Assembly (NCBI GenBank): GCA_001898625.1
Contig: MKUP01000012.1
Location: 62,001-126,000 of the forward strand
Source: Burkholderiales bacterium 67-32
Lineage (GTDB): Bacteria; Pseudomonadota; Gammaproteobacteria; Burkholderiales; Burkholderiaceae_B
DNA length: 64,000 nt
Direction of reading: 5' to 3'
In this document: positions 53,734 through 62,408 of the stretch, one piece after another
Numbering within the stretch: the first letter of the stretch is position 1
Layout: every line of letters begins with the position of its first letter
Program-made: the position numbers and the translations under genes
The notes under the pieces: generated by a model
Databases searched by the model: none
Seen by the model: only the letters and a program-made list of their open reading frames with translations
Told to the model about the DNA's origin: nothing

Positions 53734-53853
53734 CTTGCATTTCTCCATTTGCTGAAAAACTCGTTTTCATGTCCGGCTATTTTTCTGCGGTGGCTGCTTC
53801 GCTACGATTCTCCCATACCGCTGGAGTCTCCAATCGAAAGGGAACGCTCGACG

Positions 53854-55137
53854 ATGAACACACAGGCGCCTGCCGCTCAACCCATCTGGCCCGCCGCGGA
53901 TTTCTCCCGCGTTCCCTACGAGGTATTCACCGACCCGCACATATTTCGCCTCGAGATGGAGCGGCTGTTTCGCGGTCCCGTATGGAACTACCTTGCGATG
54001 GAATGCGAGATCCCGCAGTGGGGGGACTATGTCACCAACTGGATCGGCGATACCCAGGTGATCGTCAATCGGTCCAAGGACGGATCCATCCACGCGTTCG
54101 AGAACACCTGTGCGCACCGGGGTGCCCGGCTCGCCGACAAGGTGCGCGGCAACGCCAGGCGCCACGTCTGCCCCTACCATCTATGGACCTACAACCTGTC
54201 AGGCGATCTTGCCAGCGTGCCTTTCGAGAAAGGCCACAAGGGAAAAGGCGGCATGCCGTCCTGCTTCGACAAGAAGGACCATGGCCTGCGCAAGCTTCGC
54301 ATCGCGACCTATGGCGGTCTTGTCTTCGGTACGTATCACGAGGACACCGAGCCCCTTCCCGCCTACCTGGGCCCGCACAGCCTCGCGCAGATAGACCGCC
54401 TGCTGATGCAGCGAACGCCCAGGGTCATCGGCTATCTGCGCCAGAAGATCGCGGGCAACTGGAAGCTCTATAACGAGAACGTCCGCGATCCCTACCATGC
54501 GTCCCTGCTGCACTTGTTCCAGGTGTCCTTCGGCATTCAGACACCCGCGATGAAAGGCGGCATCAAGCTGGACAAGGACGGCAAGAACACCTGGAACCAT
54601 TCGATCCTGGGCGACGACGATGCGCAGGGCCTGCGCGATCTCGATCGGGACTACGCGGACAGCGGCAAGCTGATGCCGGATCTTCAGATGCACGATCCGG
54701 CCATGCTGGAGGTGCCCCTCGATCTCCAGGATGGCTACAAGACCACGCTGTTGTCGATGTTCCCATCCCTGGTCGTCGCCCAGGTGGACAACACCTACGC
54801 CATCCGCCATCTGCGCCCGAAGGGCCCGGACGAGGTCGAACTCCACATCACCTATCTCGGCTTCGAAGGCGATACGGACGAAGACCTGCACAACCGGCTG
54901 CTACAGGTCAATCTGATCGGCCCGGCGGGATACATCTCGATGGAAGACGGCGAAGCCTTGCGTCTGGTCCAGTTGGGCCTGAAGACGCGGCGCGGCGAAC
55001 ACTCCGTGCTGGAGATGGGCGGCATAGGCGAGTTGCACGACACCGACTACCTGTCCCAGGAAATCTCCATCCGCGGGTTCTGGGGGCACTATCACCAGCT
55101 CATGGGCTTCGAGCCGGCTGGTACTGAAAAGGTCTAA
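53854..55137 (+). CDS. Rieske oxygenase large subunit, anthranilate/salicylate-hydroxylase type
   Basis: A 427-residue alpha subunit. Rieske ligands C86, H88 (CAHRGA) and C106, H109 (CPYHLW; Leu replaces the usual Gly). Mononuclear iron site D212, H215, H220 (RDPYHASLLH). The N-terminus IWPAADFSRVPYEVFTDPHIFRLEMERLFRGPVWNYLAMECEIPQWGDY is of the AndAc/NagG (anthranilate 1,2-dioxygenase, salicylate 5-hydroxylase) class. It pairs with a small-subunit gene 10 bp downstream. It lies divergent from a LysR regulator. No ferredoxin or reductase is adjacent. Substrate inferred only as a carboxylated aromatic. Confidence 0.92.
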   Translation: MNTQAPAAQPIWPAADFSRVPYEVFTDPHIFRLEMERLFRGPVWNYLAMECEIPQWGDYVTNWIGDTQVIVNRSKDGSIHAFENTCAHRGARLADKVRGNARRHVCPYHLWTYNLSGDLASVPFEKGHKGKGGMPSCFDKKDHGLRKLRIATYGGLVFGTYHEDTEPLPAYLGPHSLAQIDRLLMQRTPRVIGYLRQKIAGNWKLYNENVRDPYHASLLHLFQVSFGIQTPAMKGGIKLDKDGKNTWNHSILGDDDAQGLRDLDRDYADSGKLMPDLQMHDPAMLEVPLDLQDGYKTTLLSMFPSLVVAQVDNTYAIRHLRPKGPDEVELHITYLGFEGDTDEDLHNRLLQVNLIGPAGYISMEDGEALRLVQLGLKTRRGEHSVLEMGGIGELHDTDYLSQEISIRGFWGHYHQLMGFEPAGTEKV

Positions 55138-55147
55138 AGGCAATCCG

Positions 55148-55624
55148 ATGGTTCTTTCACTTCACGCCCAGGTCGAACGCTTCAACTACGACTATGCGGA
55201 TGCGCTCGATCAACGGCGCTACGCGGAATGGCCAGATTTTTTTACCGCCGACGCCTGCGACTACCGCATCGTGTCGCGCGAAAACCATGACGCCGGACTG
55301 CCCGCCCCGCTAATGGGCTGCTACAGCCATGGAATGATCAAGGACCGGGTGACCATGCTCATCAAGGGCACCCTGACGTATCGCGACGTGAATTTCCGCC
55401 ACTACATCACCAATGTACGCGCCGACGAAATGGAGGTGGGCGCCATTACCGCCAGCGCGAACTTCCTGGTGATGCAGTCGGACCTGGAGGGAAACGCGTC
55501 GGTCCATATGGTCGGCCGATACGAGGACCAGATGGAGAACGCCGGCGATCGCCTCAGGCTCAGGCGGCGCCTGGTCATCGTCGATTCCTTCAGCATCGAC
55601 AACATGCTGGCCGTCCCCCTCTGA
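55148..55624 (+). CDS. Rieske oxygenase small (beta) subunit
   Basis: A 158-residue NTF2-fold protein: VERFNYDYADALDQRRYAEWPDFFTADACDYRIVSRENHDAG, RVTMLIKGTLTYRDVNFRHYITNVRADEME and the terminal LRRRLVIVDSFSIDNMLAVPL, the layout of AndAd/NagH-type small subunits. AAGG stands 8 nt before the ATG. It completes the alpha-beta oxygenase with the preceding gene and is the last gene of the accessory block, convergent with parB (13 bp). Confidence 0.92.
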   Translation: MVLSLHAQVERFNYDYADALDQRRYAEWPDFFTADACDYRIVSRENHDAGLPAPLMGCYSHGMIKDRVTMLIKGTLTYRDVNFRHYITNVRADEMEVGAITASANFLVMQSDLEGNASVHMVGRYEDQMENAGDRLRLRRRLVIVDSFSIDNMLAVPL

Positions 55625-55637
55625 TCCACCGATCCGA

Positions 55638-56579
55638 TCAGCTGTTTTCCAGCACGTCCGCCAGGCCCTGCTTTTCCAGCAGCGACGACAGGTGTTCCCA
55701 GCCGTGGAAGTCGATGATGATCTGGCCGCGTTCCTTCGCGCCGATCTTGAACGCCACCTGCGTGCCCAGCCGATCGGACAGTGCTTCTTCCAGGCGCAGC
55801 ACATCGCGCGACTTGGCCGCGGGTTTGCGGCTGGATTTCTGCGCGGCTTCCTGCAGTGTCTGCGCGACGAGCTTCTCGGCCTCGCGCACAGACAGCCGCT
55901 TGGCCACGATCTGCGTGGCGAGCTGGATCTGCGTGGCGGCATCCACCGCCAGCAGCGCACGCGCATGGCCCATGTCGAGATCGCCGGCCAGCAGCATGGT
56001 CTGCACCGGCGCGGCCAGGTTCAACAGGCGCAGCAGGTTGCTCGTGGCCGAGCGCGACCGGCCGATGGCCTGGGCCGCCTGCTCGTGCGTCATGCCGAAT
56101 TCGCCGATCAGGCGTTGCACGCCCTGCGCTTCTTCCAGCGGATTCAGGTCCTCGCGCTGGATGTTCTCGATCAGCGCCATGACCGCGGCGTTTTCGTCGC
56201 TGACCTCGCGCACCAGCACCGGCACCTCGGCCAGGCCGGCCAGCTGCGCGGCGCGAAAGCGCCGTTCGCCCGCGATGATCTCGTAGCGGCCGCCTTCGAT
56301 CGCGCGGACCAGGATGGGCTGCATCACGCCCTGGGTGCGTATCGATTCGGCCAGTTCGCCCAGCGCGCCTTCGTCCATGCGCGAGCGCGGCTGGTAGCGG
56401 CCGGCCTGCATGCTGGACACCGGCAGCGTGTTGGGCGGGCCTTCCTTCGGTTCGGGCTGGGCCGTGGACTTGGTTCCCAGCGTGCTTACCGCCGGCATGT
56501 CGGCGCCCAGCAGCGCGTCCAGTCCGCGTCCGAGTCCTTTGGGTTTCTTCACACCCTTAGATCCTGCTTTCATTTCCAT
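55638..56579 (-). CDS. parB: Chromosome-partitioning protein ParB
   Basis: A 313-residue CTPase/DNA-binding clamp. LGRGLDALLG near the N-terminus is the ParA-interacting motif; LAESIRTQGVMQPILVR and YEIIAGERRFRAAQLAGLAEVPV (G-E-R-R) form the CTP-binding domain; FGMTHEQAAQAIGRSRSATSNLLRLL is the parS-recognising HTH. The C-terminus is the dimer domain. It binds the parS sites near 60.5-61.0 kb. Start 56579 has GGGGA upstream; an ATG six bases on is also possible. Co-directional with parA (17 bp gap). In Burkholderiales it is normally followed by atpI, but here by the accessory block. Confidence 0.96.
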   Translation of the reverse strand: MEMKAGSKGVKKPKGLGRGLDALLGADMPAVSTLGTKSTAQPEPKEGPPNTLPVSSMQAGRYQPRSRMDEGALGELAESIRTQGVMQPILVRAIEGGRYEIIAGERRFRAAQLAGLAEVPVLVREVSDENAAVMALIENIQREDLNPLEEAQGVQRLIGEFGMTHEQAAQAIGRSRSATSNLLRLLNLAAPVQTMLLAGDLDMGHARALLAVDAATQIQLATQIVAKRLSVREAEKLVAQTLQEAAQKSSRKPAAKSRDVLRLEEALSDRLGTQVAFKIGAKERGQIIIDFHGWEHLSSLLEKQGLADVLENS

Positions 56580-56596
56580 GATGTGCTTCCCCAAAG

Positions 56597-57466
56597 CTAT
56601 AGCGTCTTCATACGCTCTATCATTTCCGCCCCGAAGGCCACGTAGGCCTGCGCCCCCTTGGACGCGGGGTCGAACACCACGCCCGGCAGGCCATAGCTGG
56701 GCGCCTCGGCCAGCCTGACGTTGCGCGGGATGATGCTGTTGAATACCTTGTCGCCGAAGTGGCTCTCGAGCTGTGCCGAGACCTGCTGCTGCAAGGTCAC
56801 GCGCGGATCGAACATCACGCGCAGGAGCCCGATCACGCGCAGGTCGGGATTCAGGTTGGCGTGGACCCGCTTGATGGTATTGACGAGATCCGACAGTCCT
56901 TCCAGCGCGAAGTATTCGCACTGCATGGGAATGATCACGCCATGCGCGGCGGCCAGGCCGTTGAGCGTCAGCAGCGACAAGGTGGGCGGGCAGTCGATCA
57001 GCACGAAGTCGTAGCGGTCGGCCACGGCGGCGATGGCGTGCTTCAACTGGCGCTCGCGTTCCTCGAGCTCCACCAGGTCGATCTCGGCGCCCGCCAGTTC
57101 GCGGTTGGAGGGCAGGACGTCATAACCGCTCTCGCATGTCTTCGCGGCCTCGGCGATGCTGGCTTCGCCGATCAGCACCTGGTAGAGCGTGGCCTGCAAC
57201 TCGCGCTTGTCGATGCCGCTGCCCATGGTGGCGTTGCCCTGCGGATCGAGATCGACCAGCAGCACGCGCTGCTTCTGGGCCACGAGAGCCGCCGCCAGAT
57301 TGACCGCGGTGGTGGTCTTGCCGACACCGCCCTTCTGGTTCGCGATGCAGAAGATGCGGGCGGTGCGCTTGGCGGCCAGCGGCTCGGCGCCGCTTATCGC
57401 CTCCAGCTCGCCGGCTTCTTCTCCGGACGGTGCCGCCTCGTTGACCATGCTGGAATTGGAAGACAT
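56597..57466 (-). CDS. parA: Chromosome-partitioning ATPase ParA
   Basis: A 289-residue Walker-type ATPase: deviant Walker A KGGVGKTTT in IFCIANQKGGVGKTTTAVNLA, DLDPQGNATMGSG (Walker A'), VLIDCPPTLSLLTLNGLAAA (Walker B). It forms nucleoid-bound gradients that pull ParB-parS complexes apart. The start MSSNSSMVNEAA gives a 35-residue, Glu-rich N-terminal extension before the ATPase. Overlaps nothing; parB follows at 17 bp and rsmG precedes at 58 bp. Confidence 0.97.
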   Translation of the reverse strand: MSSNSSMVNEAAPSGEEAGELEAISGAEPLAAKRTARIFCIANQKGGVGKTTTAVNLAAALVAQKQRVLLVDLDPQGNATMGSGIDKRELQATLYQVLIGEASIAEAAKTCESGYDVLPSNRELAGAEIDLVELEERERQLKHAIAAVADRYDFVLIDCPPTLSLLTLNGLAAAHGVIIPMQCEYFALEGLSDLVNTIKRVHANLNPDLRVIGLLRVMFDPRVTLQQQVSAQLESHFGDKVFNSIIPRNVRLAEAPSYGLPGVVFDPASKGAQAYVAFGAEMIERMKTL

Positions 57467-57524
57467 CGAATACAACCTGATTATTGGGTGAATCTGACGC
57501 GCCGATGGCCGGCGCCGCGTTCTG

Positions 57525-58238
57525 CTAACCCTCGTTTGCCCCGCCCTCGACGCGGTCCATCCAGACCAGGCAGCGGCGGGCGGACAATCTTGGCACATAA
57601 AGCGTCGTGACGCCTTCCACCTGCCATGCTCCCTGGTCCTTCAGCGCCTGTATCTCGTCCTCTGGCGGATGGCCCTTCATGGCGGCCAGCCGTCCTCCCG
57701 GCTTGACGTGGCGTCCGGCCAGCGCGGCAAAGTCATGCAGCGACGCGAACGCGCGCGAGACGACGATATCGCACTCGGCGGGTTCGAGTTCCTCGACCCG
57801 CGCATGCGTCGCGTCCAGGTTGGGCAGCCGCAGCACCCCCGCCACATGCTTGATGAACGAAGTCTTCTTTTCCACCGCGTCCACGCAGCGCACCTGCCAC
57901 TCCGGCCGGCAGATGGCCAGAACCACGCCAGGCAGTCCGCCGCCCGAACCCACGTCCAGGATGCTGGCCGGCTGGCCGGCAAGGCGCTGGGCCAGTTCCG
58001 GCACCACCGACAGGCTATCCGTTATGTGATGCAAAAGCATCTGCTCAGGCTCGCGTATGGCCGTGAGGTTGTAGGTACGGTTCCAGCGCAGCATCTGCGC
58101 CAGGTAATTCAGCAGCAAATCGATACGCGCATGATCGAGCGGCAGGCGCAACACCGCGCAGTCCGACTCGAGCTGGGCGGCGAATACCGCTCCATTGAAA
58201 GGTTCCTGCATCGGGATCGGTTTCCGGGACATGTTCAT
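57525..58238 (-). CDS. rsmG: 16S rRNA (guanine527-N7)-methyltransferase RsmG
   Basis: A 237-residue SAM-dependent methyltransferase: LRWNRTYNLTAIREPEQMLLHHITDSLSVVPEL, then SILDVGSGGGLPGVVLAI (motif I) and VRCVDAVEKKTSFIKHVAG. It methylates G527 of 16S rRNA (loss gives low-level streptomycin resistance in other bacteria). The start at 58238 has GGAGG 8 nt upstream; later in-frame ATGs are possible. Downstream of mnmG in the usual gidA-gidB order. Confidence 0.95.
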   Translation of the reverse strand: MNMSRKPIPMQEPFNGAVFAAQLESDCAVLRLPLDHARIDLLLNYLAQMLRWNRTYNLTAIREPEQMLLHHITDSLSVVPELAQRLAGQPASILDVGSGGGLPGVVLAICRPEWQVRCVDAVEKKTSFIKHVAGVLRLPNLDATHARVEELEPAECDIVVSRAFASLHDFAALAGRHVKPGGRLAAMKGHPPEDEIQALKDQGAWQVEGVTTLYVPRLSARRCLVWMDRVEGGANEG

Positions 58239-58395
58239 GGGACGACCCTCCGGCGGCCGGGAGCTCCCCTTGCCGGGGAAGCGGACGCGCTTCCCCGCAA
58301 GCCGCGCATCGATACCGACGAGCCTCCCGTCTCGTCGTGGCGCGGCTTTTCTCCCAGGAGAAGGCGTGTGGTTGTCGAGCGGCCGTGGGACACGC

Positions 58396-60336
58396 TCATG
58401 CCGCCTGGTTCGCGTCGGCGGCGGAATCGGCATCCAGCCTTCCGTATTGCCGGCGCTTCAGGTGTATCAGCAGGAGCGAGATGGCGGCAGGCGTGATGCC
58501 CGAGATACGGGCAGCCTGGCCGATGGTTTGCGGCCGATGAGTCTTGAGCTTCTGGCGGACTTCGAAGGACAGGCTGCGCACCGAGTCATAGTCGATGTCT
58601 TCGGGTATGCGCTGATTCTCGTGCCCGGCCTGCTTGTCGATCTCGTTCTGTTGGCGCGCGATGTAGCCCGCGTACTTGACCTGGATCTCGACCTGTTCGG
58701 CAACAATCTGGTCGGTTACGCCTGGACCTGCCAGCAATTCCTCGTCCGCGTTCTTAGCTTGCATCAGAGCATCATAGGAAACGTTGGGGCGCTTGAGCAA
58801 GTCGAATAGTGTGTACTCACGCTCGATCGCCTTGCCCAATAGCGGCTCGGCGGCGTGGGCAGGGAAAATCCGGGGATTGATCCACGTGGAACGCAGGCGT
58901 TCGACCTCGCTCGCCACGGCATCCCGCTTGCGGTTGAAGGCATCCCAGCGCGTGTCGTCCACCAATCCCAGTTCGCGGCCAGCTTCCGTCAGGCGCCAGT
59001 CGGCATTGTCTTCACGCAGGCTCAGGCGATACTCGGCCCGCGATGTGAACATGCGATAGGGCTCGGTCACGCCGCGCGTGACCAGGTCGTCGGCCAGCAC
59101 GCCCAGGTAGGCCTGGTCGCGGCGCGGCACCCAGGCTTCCTCGCCCTTCACCTTCAGGGCGGCGTTGATGCCGGCCAGCAGTCCCTGCGCAGCCGCTTCT
59201 TCGTAACCCGTCGTGCCATTGATCTGTCCGGCGAAGAACAGCCCGGAAATGGCACGGGTCTCGAGCGACGTCTTCAGTCCACGTGGATCGAAATAGTCGT
59301 ATTCGATGGCGTAGCCGGGCCGCAGGATATGGGCATTTTCCAGCCCGGGCAGCGAATGGATCAGGTCGAGCTGCACATCGAAGGGCAGGCTGGTCGATAC
59401 CCCGTTGGGGTAGAACTCGTGGGTCGTCAGCCCTTCCGGTTCCAGGAAAACCTGGTGGGACGTCTTGTCCGCAAAGCGATGGATCTTGTCTTCGATGGAC
59501 GGGCAGTAGCGCGGCCCCACCCCTTCGATGACGCCGGTGTACATGGGTGAGCGGTCCAGCCCCCCGCGGATGATCTCGTGCGTCCGCGCATTCGTATGCG
59601 TGATCCAGCACGGCAGTTGGCGCGGATGCATGGAGGCATCGCCCAGATAGGAAAACACCGGTACCGGATCCAGGTCGCCGGGCTGTTCTTCCAGCACGCT
59701 GAAGTCGATAGAGCGCCCGTCGATACGGGGCGGCGTCCCGGTTTTCAGGCGCCCCTGGCCCAGCTTGAGTTCCTGCAGGCGCTTGCCCAGCGAGATGGCG
59801 GGCGGATCGCCGGCCCGGCCCGCCGAGTAGTTCTGCAGTCCCACGTGAACCAGGCCGTTCAGGAAGGTACCAGCGGTCAATACTACCGCCCGCGCGCGGA
59901 AACGCAGGCCGATCTGAGTGACCGCGCCTACTACCTTGTCCCCTTCCAGCATCAGGTCGTCCACCGCTTGCTGGAACAGCCAGAGGTTGGGCTGGTTTTC
60001 CAGGCGATGACGAATGGCCTTGCGGTAGAGCACCCGGTCTGCCTGGGCTCGTGTAGCCCGCACCGCAGGCCCTTTGGATGCATTCAGGATGCGGAACTGG
60101 ATCCCTGCTTCGTCGGTAGCCAGGGCCATGGCACCGCCCAGTGCGTCGACTTCCTTCACCAGATGGCCCTTGCCTATCCCGCCTATGGAGGGGTTGCAGG
60201 ACATCTGCCCCAGGGTCTCGATGTTATGCGTGAGCAGCAACGTCTTGCAGCCAGCGCGCGCGGCCGCCAATGCGGCCTCGGTACCGGCGTGGCCGCCGCC
60301 TACAACAATCACATCAAATTCGGTTGGATACAGCAT
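58396..60336 (-). CDS. mnmG: tRNA uridine-5-carboxymethylaminomethyl modification enzyme MnmG
   Basis: A 646-residue FAD protein that with MnmE modifies U34 of several tRNAs. The FAD motif is [16 protein letters not shown] (residues 12-27). [35 protein letters not shown] is diagnostic, and so is [12 protein letters not shown]-type [15 protein letters not shown]. Full normal length. The C-terminal helical domain ends [11 protein letters not shown]. First gene of the rsmG-parA-parB cluster; upstream lies the parS-containing region. Confidence 0.98.
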   Translation of the reverse strand: MLYPTEFDVIVVGGGHAGTEAALAAARAGCKTLLLTHNIETLGQMSCNPSIGGIGKGHLVKEVDALGGAMALATDEAGIQFRILNASKGPAVRATRAQADRVLYRKAIRHRLENQPNLWLFQQAVDDLMLEGDKVVGAVTQIGLRFRARAVVLTAGTFLNGLVHVGLQNYSAGRAGDPPAISLGKRLQELKLGQGRLKTGTPPRIDGRSIDFSVLEEQPGDLDPVPVFSYLGDASMHPRQLPCWITHTNARTHEIIRGGLDRSPMYTGVIEGVGPRYCPSIEDKIHRFADKTSHQVFLEPEGLTTHEFYPNGVSTSLPFDVQLDLIHSLPGLENAHILRPGYAIEYDYFDPRGLKTSLETRAISGLFFAGQINGTTGYEEAAAQGLLAGINAALKVKGEEAWVPRRDQAYLGVLADDLVTRGVTEPYRMFTSRAEYRLSLREDNADWRLTEAGRELGLVDDTRWDAFNRKRDAVASEVERLRSTWINPRIFPAHAAEPLLGKAIEREYTLFDLLKRPNVSYDALMQAKNADEELLAGPGVTDQIVAEQVEIQVKYAGYIARQQNEIDKQAGHENQRIPEDIDYDSVRSLSFEVRQKLKTHRPQTIGQAARISGITPAAISLLLIHLKRRQYGRLDADSAADANQAA

Positions 60337-60495
60337 GGTGGGATCCGCAAAAGGCCAGGTTTAACCTGGCGACCTGGCAGCCTTCGTGGCCAGGGAGAGA
60401 TATCCGGGTCTGGTGAGAAAACGCCACGGTAATTTGGGATTATAGGATTCCCGCCTTGCCAACGCGAGCATTACCCTGGATAAGCTGCTCCATAG

Positions 60496-60511
60496 TGTTT
60501 CACGTGGAACA
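60496..60511. promoter_or_regulatory. parS site, one mismatch
   Basis: TGTTTCACGTGGAACA differs from the canonical ParB site TGTTTCACGTGAAACA by one base (G for A at position 12). It lies 160 bp upstream of mnmG. Bound by ParB encoded 4 kb away. Confidence 0.88.
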
Positions 60512-60703
60512 CTGAGAGCGCGCTTGGACTATTCATGGATGTCATTGTGTCCGGGCTACGTGGCAATTGATGTGTTGGCTGCACGTAGGGCAAGACACTT
60601 CCCGATTTATTTCCTGCCGTACCCCAACTATCGGGAACAGGCGTCGGTACATCGACGGCGTCATGCCAAGGTTCCATCAAACCCTAGCCTTCAGCCGTGC
60701 CGA

Positions 60704-60719
60704 TGTTTCACGTGAAACA
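60704..60719. promoter_or_regulatory. parS site, perfect
   Basis: TGTTTCACGTGAAACA, exactly the universal chromosomal ParB-binding palindrome, extended to an 18-bp perfect palindrome by flanking A and T. Spaced 208 bp from the first site. Confidence 0.95.
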
Positions 60720-60983
60720 TCGGGACTGACTGGAACACCTGAACACCTGGACAGTTGACCAGGGGGTTGGGCTTAGCCGTGATGAACCGGTCGTAGGGTT
60801 CGTGCTCGAAACTGCAAATGAAAGTATGGATTCCGGGATTGAGAAACCGAGGAACAGGCCCTCCACTTAACCCGCGTTCGGGTTGACCTCGACATACCGT
60901 ACGAACCGCTACTCATGATTCAAGCAATACCTGCGTATCGCTCTCTCCGCAGCAGGGGCCCCAATACCTGGAAAGCCCCGCAA

Positions 60984-60999
60984 TACTTCACGTGAAACC
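60984..60999. promoter_or_regulatory. parS-like site, three mismatches
   Basis: TACTTCACGTGAAACC keeps the central TTCACGTGAAAC intact and differs at positions 2, 3 and 16. It ends 7 bp before the stop codon of the convergent MarR gene. Probably a weaker ParB site. Confidence 0.65.
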
Positions 61000-61006
61000 T
61001 CGCCGT

Positions 61007-61534
61007 TCACACTTCCCCGCCGAGATCACCTTCGGCACTGTCCATCTCTTCACGCATGGCTCGCGCGGTCAATACGTCCAGCATCTCGAACAAGCCGGCA
61101 ACCCGTTCCGGCGAGTAGCCATCCAGCAGCCGCTCATTACGCTGCCGGGACACCTGCCGCAGGGTGAGGGCAACGTCCATACCTTGGGTGCTCAGCCTCA
61201 GGTCAGCCCGCCGGCTATCCCGTGCCGAGGTCCCTCTTTCGACCAATCCTTTCCTGGCCAAGGTCCCAATGGATCGGCTGACCTGCGCCGCATCGACCAT
61301 GGCCAGGTAGGCCAGCTTGCGTATGGAGACGGGTTGAAAATCGGCAAGTAGCATGACGACCTGCCACTCCGTCTGAGAAAACCCGAACTGCATACGGGCC
61401 TGCAATTGAGAGGCACGTGCCAGCGCCTTGCCAAGCGCGGCCACCTTGGGAGCCAACAGACCATCCTGCCCGCGTACATCCAACGCGTCGAAGGAAACAG
61501 CGGCGGCTTCTTCGGACAGGGGATTGATAGTCAT
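61007..61534 (-). CDS. MarR family transcriptional regulator
   Basis: A 175-residue winged-HTH protein: FGFSQTEWQVVMLLADFQPVSIRKLAYLAMVDAAQVSRSIGTLARKGLVERGTSARDSRRADLRLSTQG is the DNA-binding domain with the D-S-R-R wing. Target and ligand unknown; no divergent partner is close, but an A/T-rich 90-bp stretch (61619-61712) upstream could hold its promoter. Start uncertain: 61534 (GAGG upstream) or 61579 (AAGG upstream). Confidence 0.85.
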   Translation of the reverse strand: MTINPLSEEAAAVSFDALDVRGQDGLLAPKVAALGKALARASQLQARMQFGFSQTEWQVVMLLADFQPVSIRKLAYLAMVDAAQVSRSIGTLARKGLVERGTSARDSRRADLRLSTQGMDVALTLRQVSRQRNERLLDGYSPERVAGLFEMLDVLTARAMREEMDSAEGDLGGEV

Positions 61535-61712
61535 TGGTGACGCCTCGTTCGAGGCTTTGATAGAGACGTGGGAGGTCATTATCCGCGCCTTGATTGCATT
61601 TGCGCAATTCCATGACAAATCATTCTATTTTCTTGTACGTAGAAATAAATATAAGATTCAGTCATGCATCTAAATAAGGCGCGGCAATTCCGCCAAACCC
61701 CATCAGACAGGA

Positions 61713-62183
61713 TCAAGGAAACAGGACCGTATCCAGCACGTTGATGTAGCCGTTGTCGACCTCGACATCGGGCTCCAGCACTTCGGCGTCCGACAACAGC
61801 AGACGGCGATCCTTGCGATGGACCGTCAGCGTCTTGCCGCCCTCGGTCCTGATCTGCGTGCCTTCCTTGGCATCCTTCAGCCGGACCTTGCCCGCCACCA
61901 TATGCAGCTTGACCACCTGCACCAACGTGTCCTTGTTCCGCAGCGCCTCGCGCTGGGCCGAGGGCAGCTTGGCGAAGGCTTCATCGGACGGCGCGAACAC
62001 GGTGTAGGGCTGCCCTTTCAGGGTCTGCTCCATACCCGCCTCGCGTACCGCGTTGACCCATGAACTGAACATTCCAGCCGTCTGGGCCGTGTCGATGATG
62101 TTGCGCGCAAGGACCCCGGCGGGGCTCATCAGGCCCAGCGCCAATGTCGTGGCGATCAATCCGAGGGTGTATCTGACATGCAT
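61713..62183 (-). CDS. Exported fasciclin (FAS1) domain protein
   Basis: A 156-residue protein: signal peptide MHVRYTLGLIATTLALGLMSPAGVLA, then one FAS1 domain with the H1 motif YTVFAPSDEAFAKLP and the H2 motif VDNGYINVLDTVLFP, both diagnostic. FAS1 proteins mediate adhesion or bind small hydrophobic ligands; bacterial single-domain secreted forms (MPB70-like) are not well defined. GGGAG is 7 nt before the ATG. It stands alone between the MarR gene and pckG. Confidence 0.92.
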   Translation of the reverse strand: MHVRYTLGLIATTLALGLMSPAGVLARNIIDTAQTAGMFSSWVNAVREAGMEQTLKGQPYTVFAPSDEAFAKLPSAQREALRNKDTLVQVVKLHMVAGKVRLKDAKEGTQIRTEGGKTLTVHRKDRRLLLSDAEVLEPDVEVDNGYINVLDTVLFP

Positions 62184-62320
62184 GCGCTTCTCCCGAGCGA
62201 CAAGTTTCTCCTTGCAGCATGACCGGCTCGCGGCCCGTCTTTAATGGTCGCTCACCACGCTGTAACCAGGGCCATCGCTTCGCAAGGGAGCGCAACAGGG
62301 CGCCCGCCCCGGCCGGGAAT

Positions 62321-62354
62321 AAAAAAACCCCGACGCCCAGGGCGGGCATCGGGG
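62321..62354 (-). terminator. Rho-independent terminator of pckG
   Basis: Read on the minus strand: CCCCGATGCCC (62354-62344), loop, GGGCGTCGGGG (62338-62328), followed directly by seven Ts (62327-62321). The single mismatch in DNA becomes a U-G wobble in RNA. It begins 55 bp after the pckG stop. The rest of 62184-62408 has no gene. Confidence 0.9.
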
Positions 62355-62408
62355 CCGTGCATCGCGAGTCGGAGCGGTATACCGTCCGGCTCGCGAGCGA
62401 AGCCAGGC

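Larger units (their letters stand above)
32653..55637. other. 23-kb accessory catabolic block between atpI and parB
   Basis: In Burkholderiales such as Burkholderia and Ralstonia parB is followed by atpI on the same strand. Here the two are 23 kb apart and the space is filled with catabolic, regulatory and Bug genes in both orientations. No integrase, transposase, tRNA or flanking direct repeat was seen at either edge, so the mechanism of entry is unclear. G+C and codon use look like the backbone by eye, suggesting an old or intra-lineage acquisition. Confidence 0.6.
60337..61006. other. Gene-free, probably origin-proximal region with parS sites
   Basis: 670 bp with no credible gene. It holds one perfect and two imperfect parS sites and A/T-richer stretches (near 60430-60450 and 60600-60620). 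In several Proteobacteria, including Bordetella, the replication origin is next to mnmG (gidA) and parAB, so this may be part of or beside oriC. No clear cluster of TTATCCACA-type DnaA boxes could be found by eye; the best partial match is TTATCCAGG on the minus strand near 60480. Confidence 0.55.

Noticed and set aside
60470-60490. Candidate DnaA box (TTATCCAGG on the minus strand)
   Set aside because: Two mismatches to TTATCCACA and no neighbouring boxes, so not called as an origin element.
60524-60758. Two short open frames between mnmG and the MarR gene
   Set aside because: They overlap each other and the perfect parS site, lack ribosome binding sites and show no homology; treated as non-coding.
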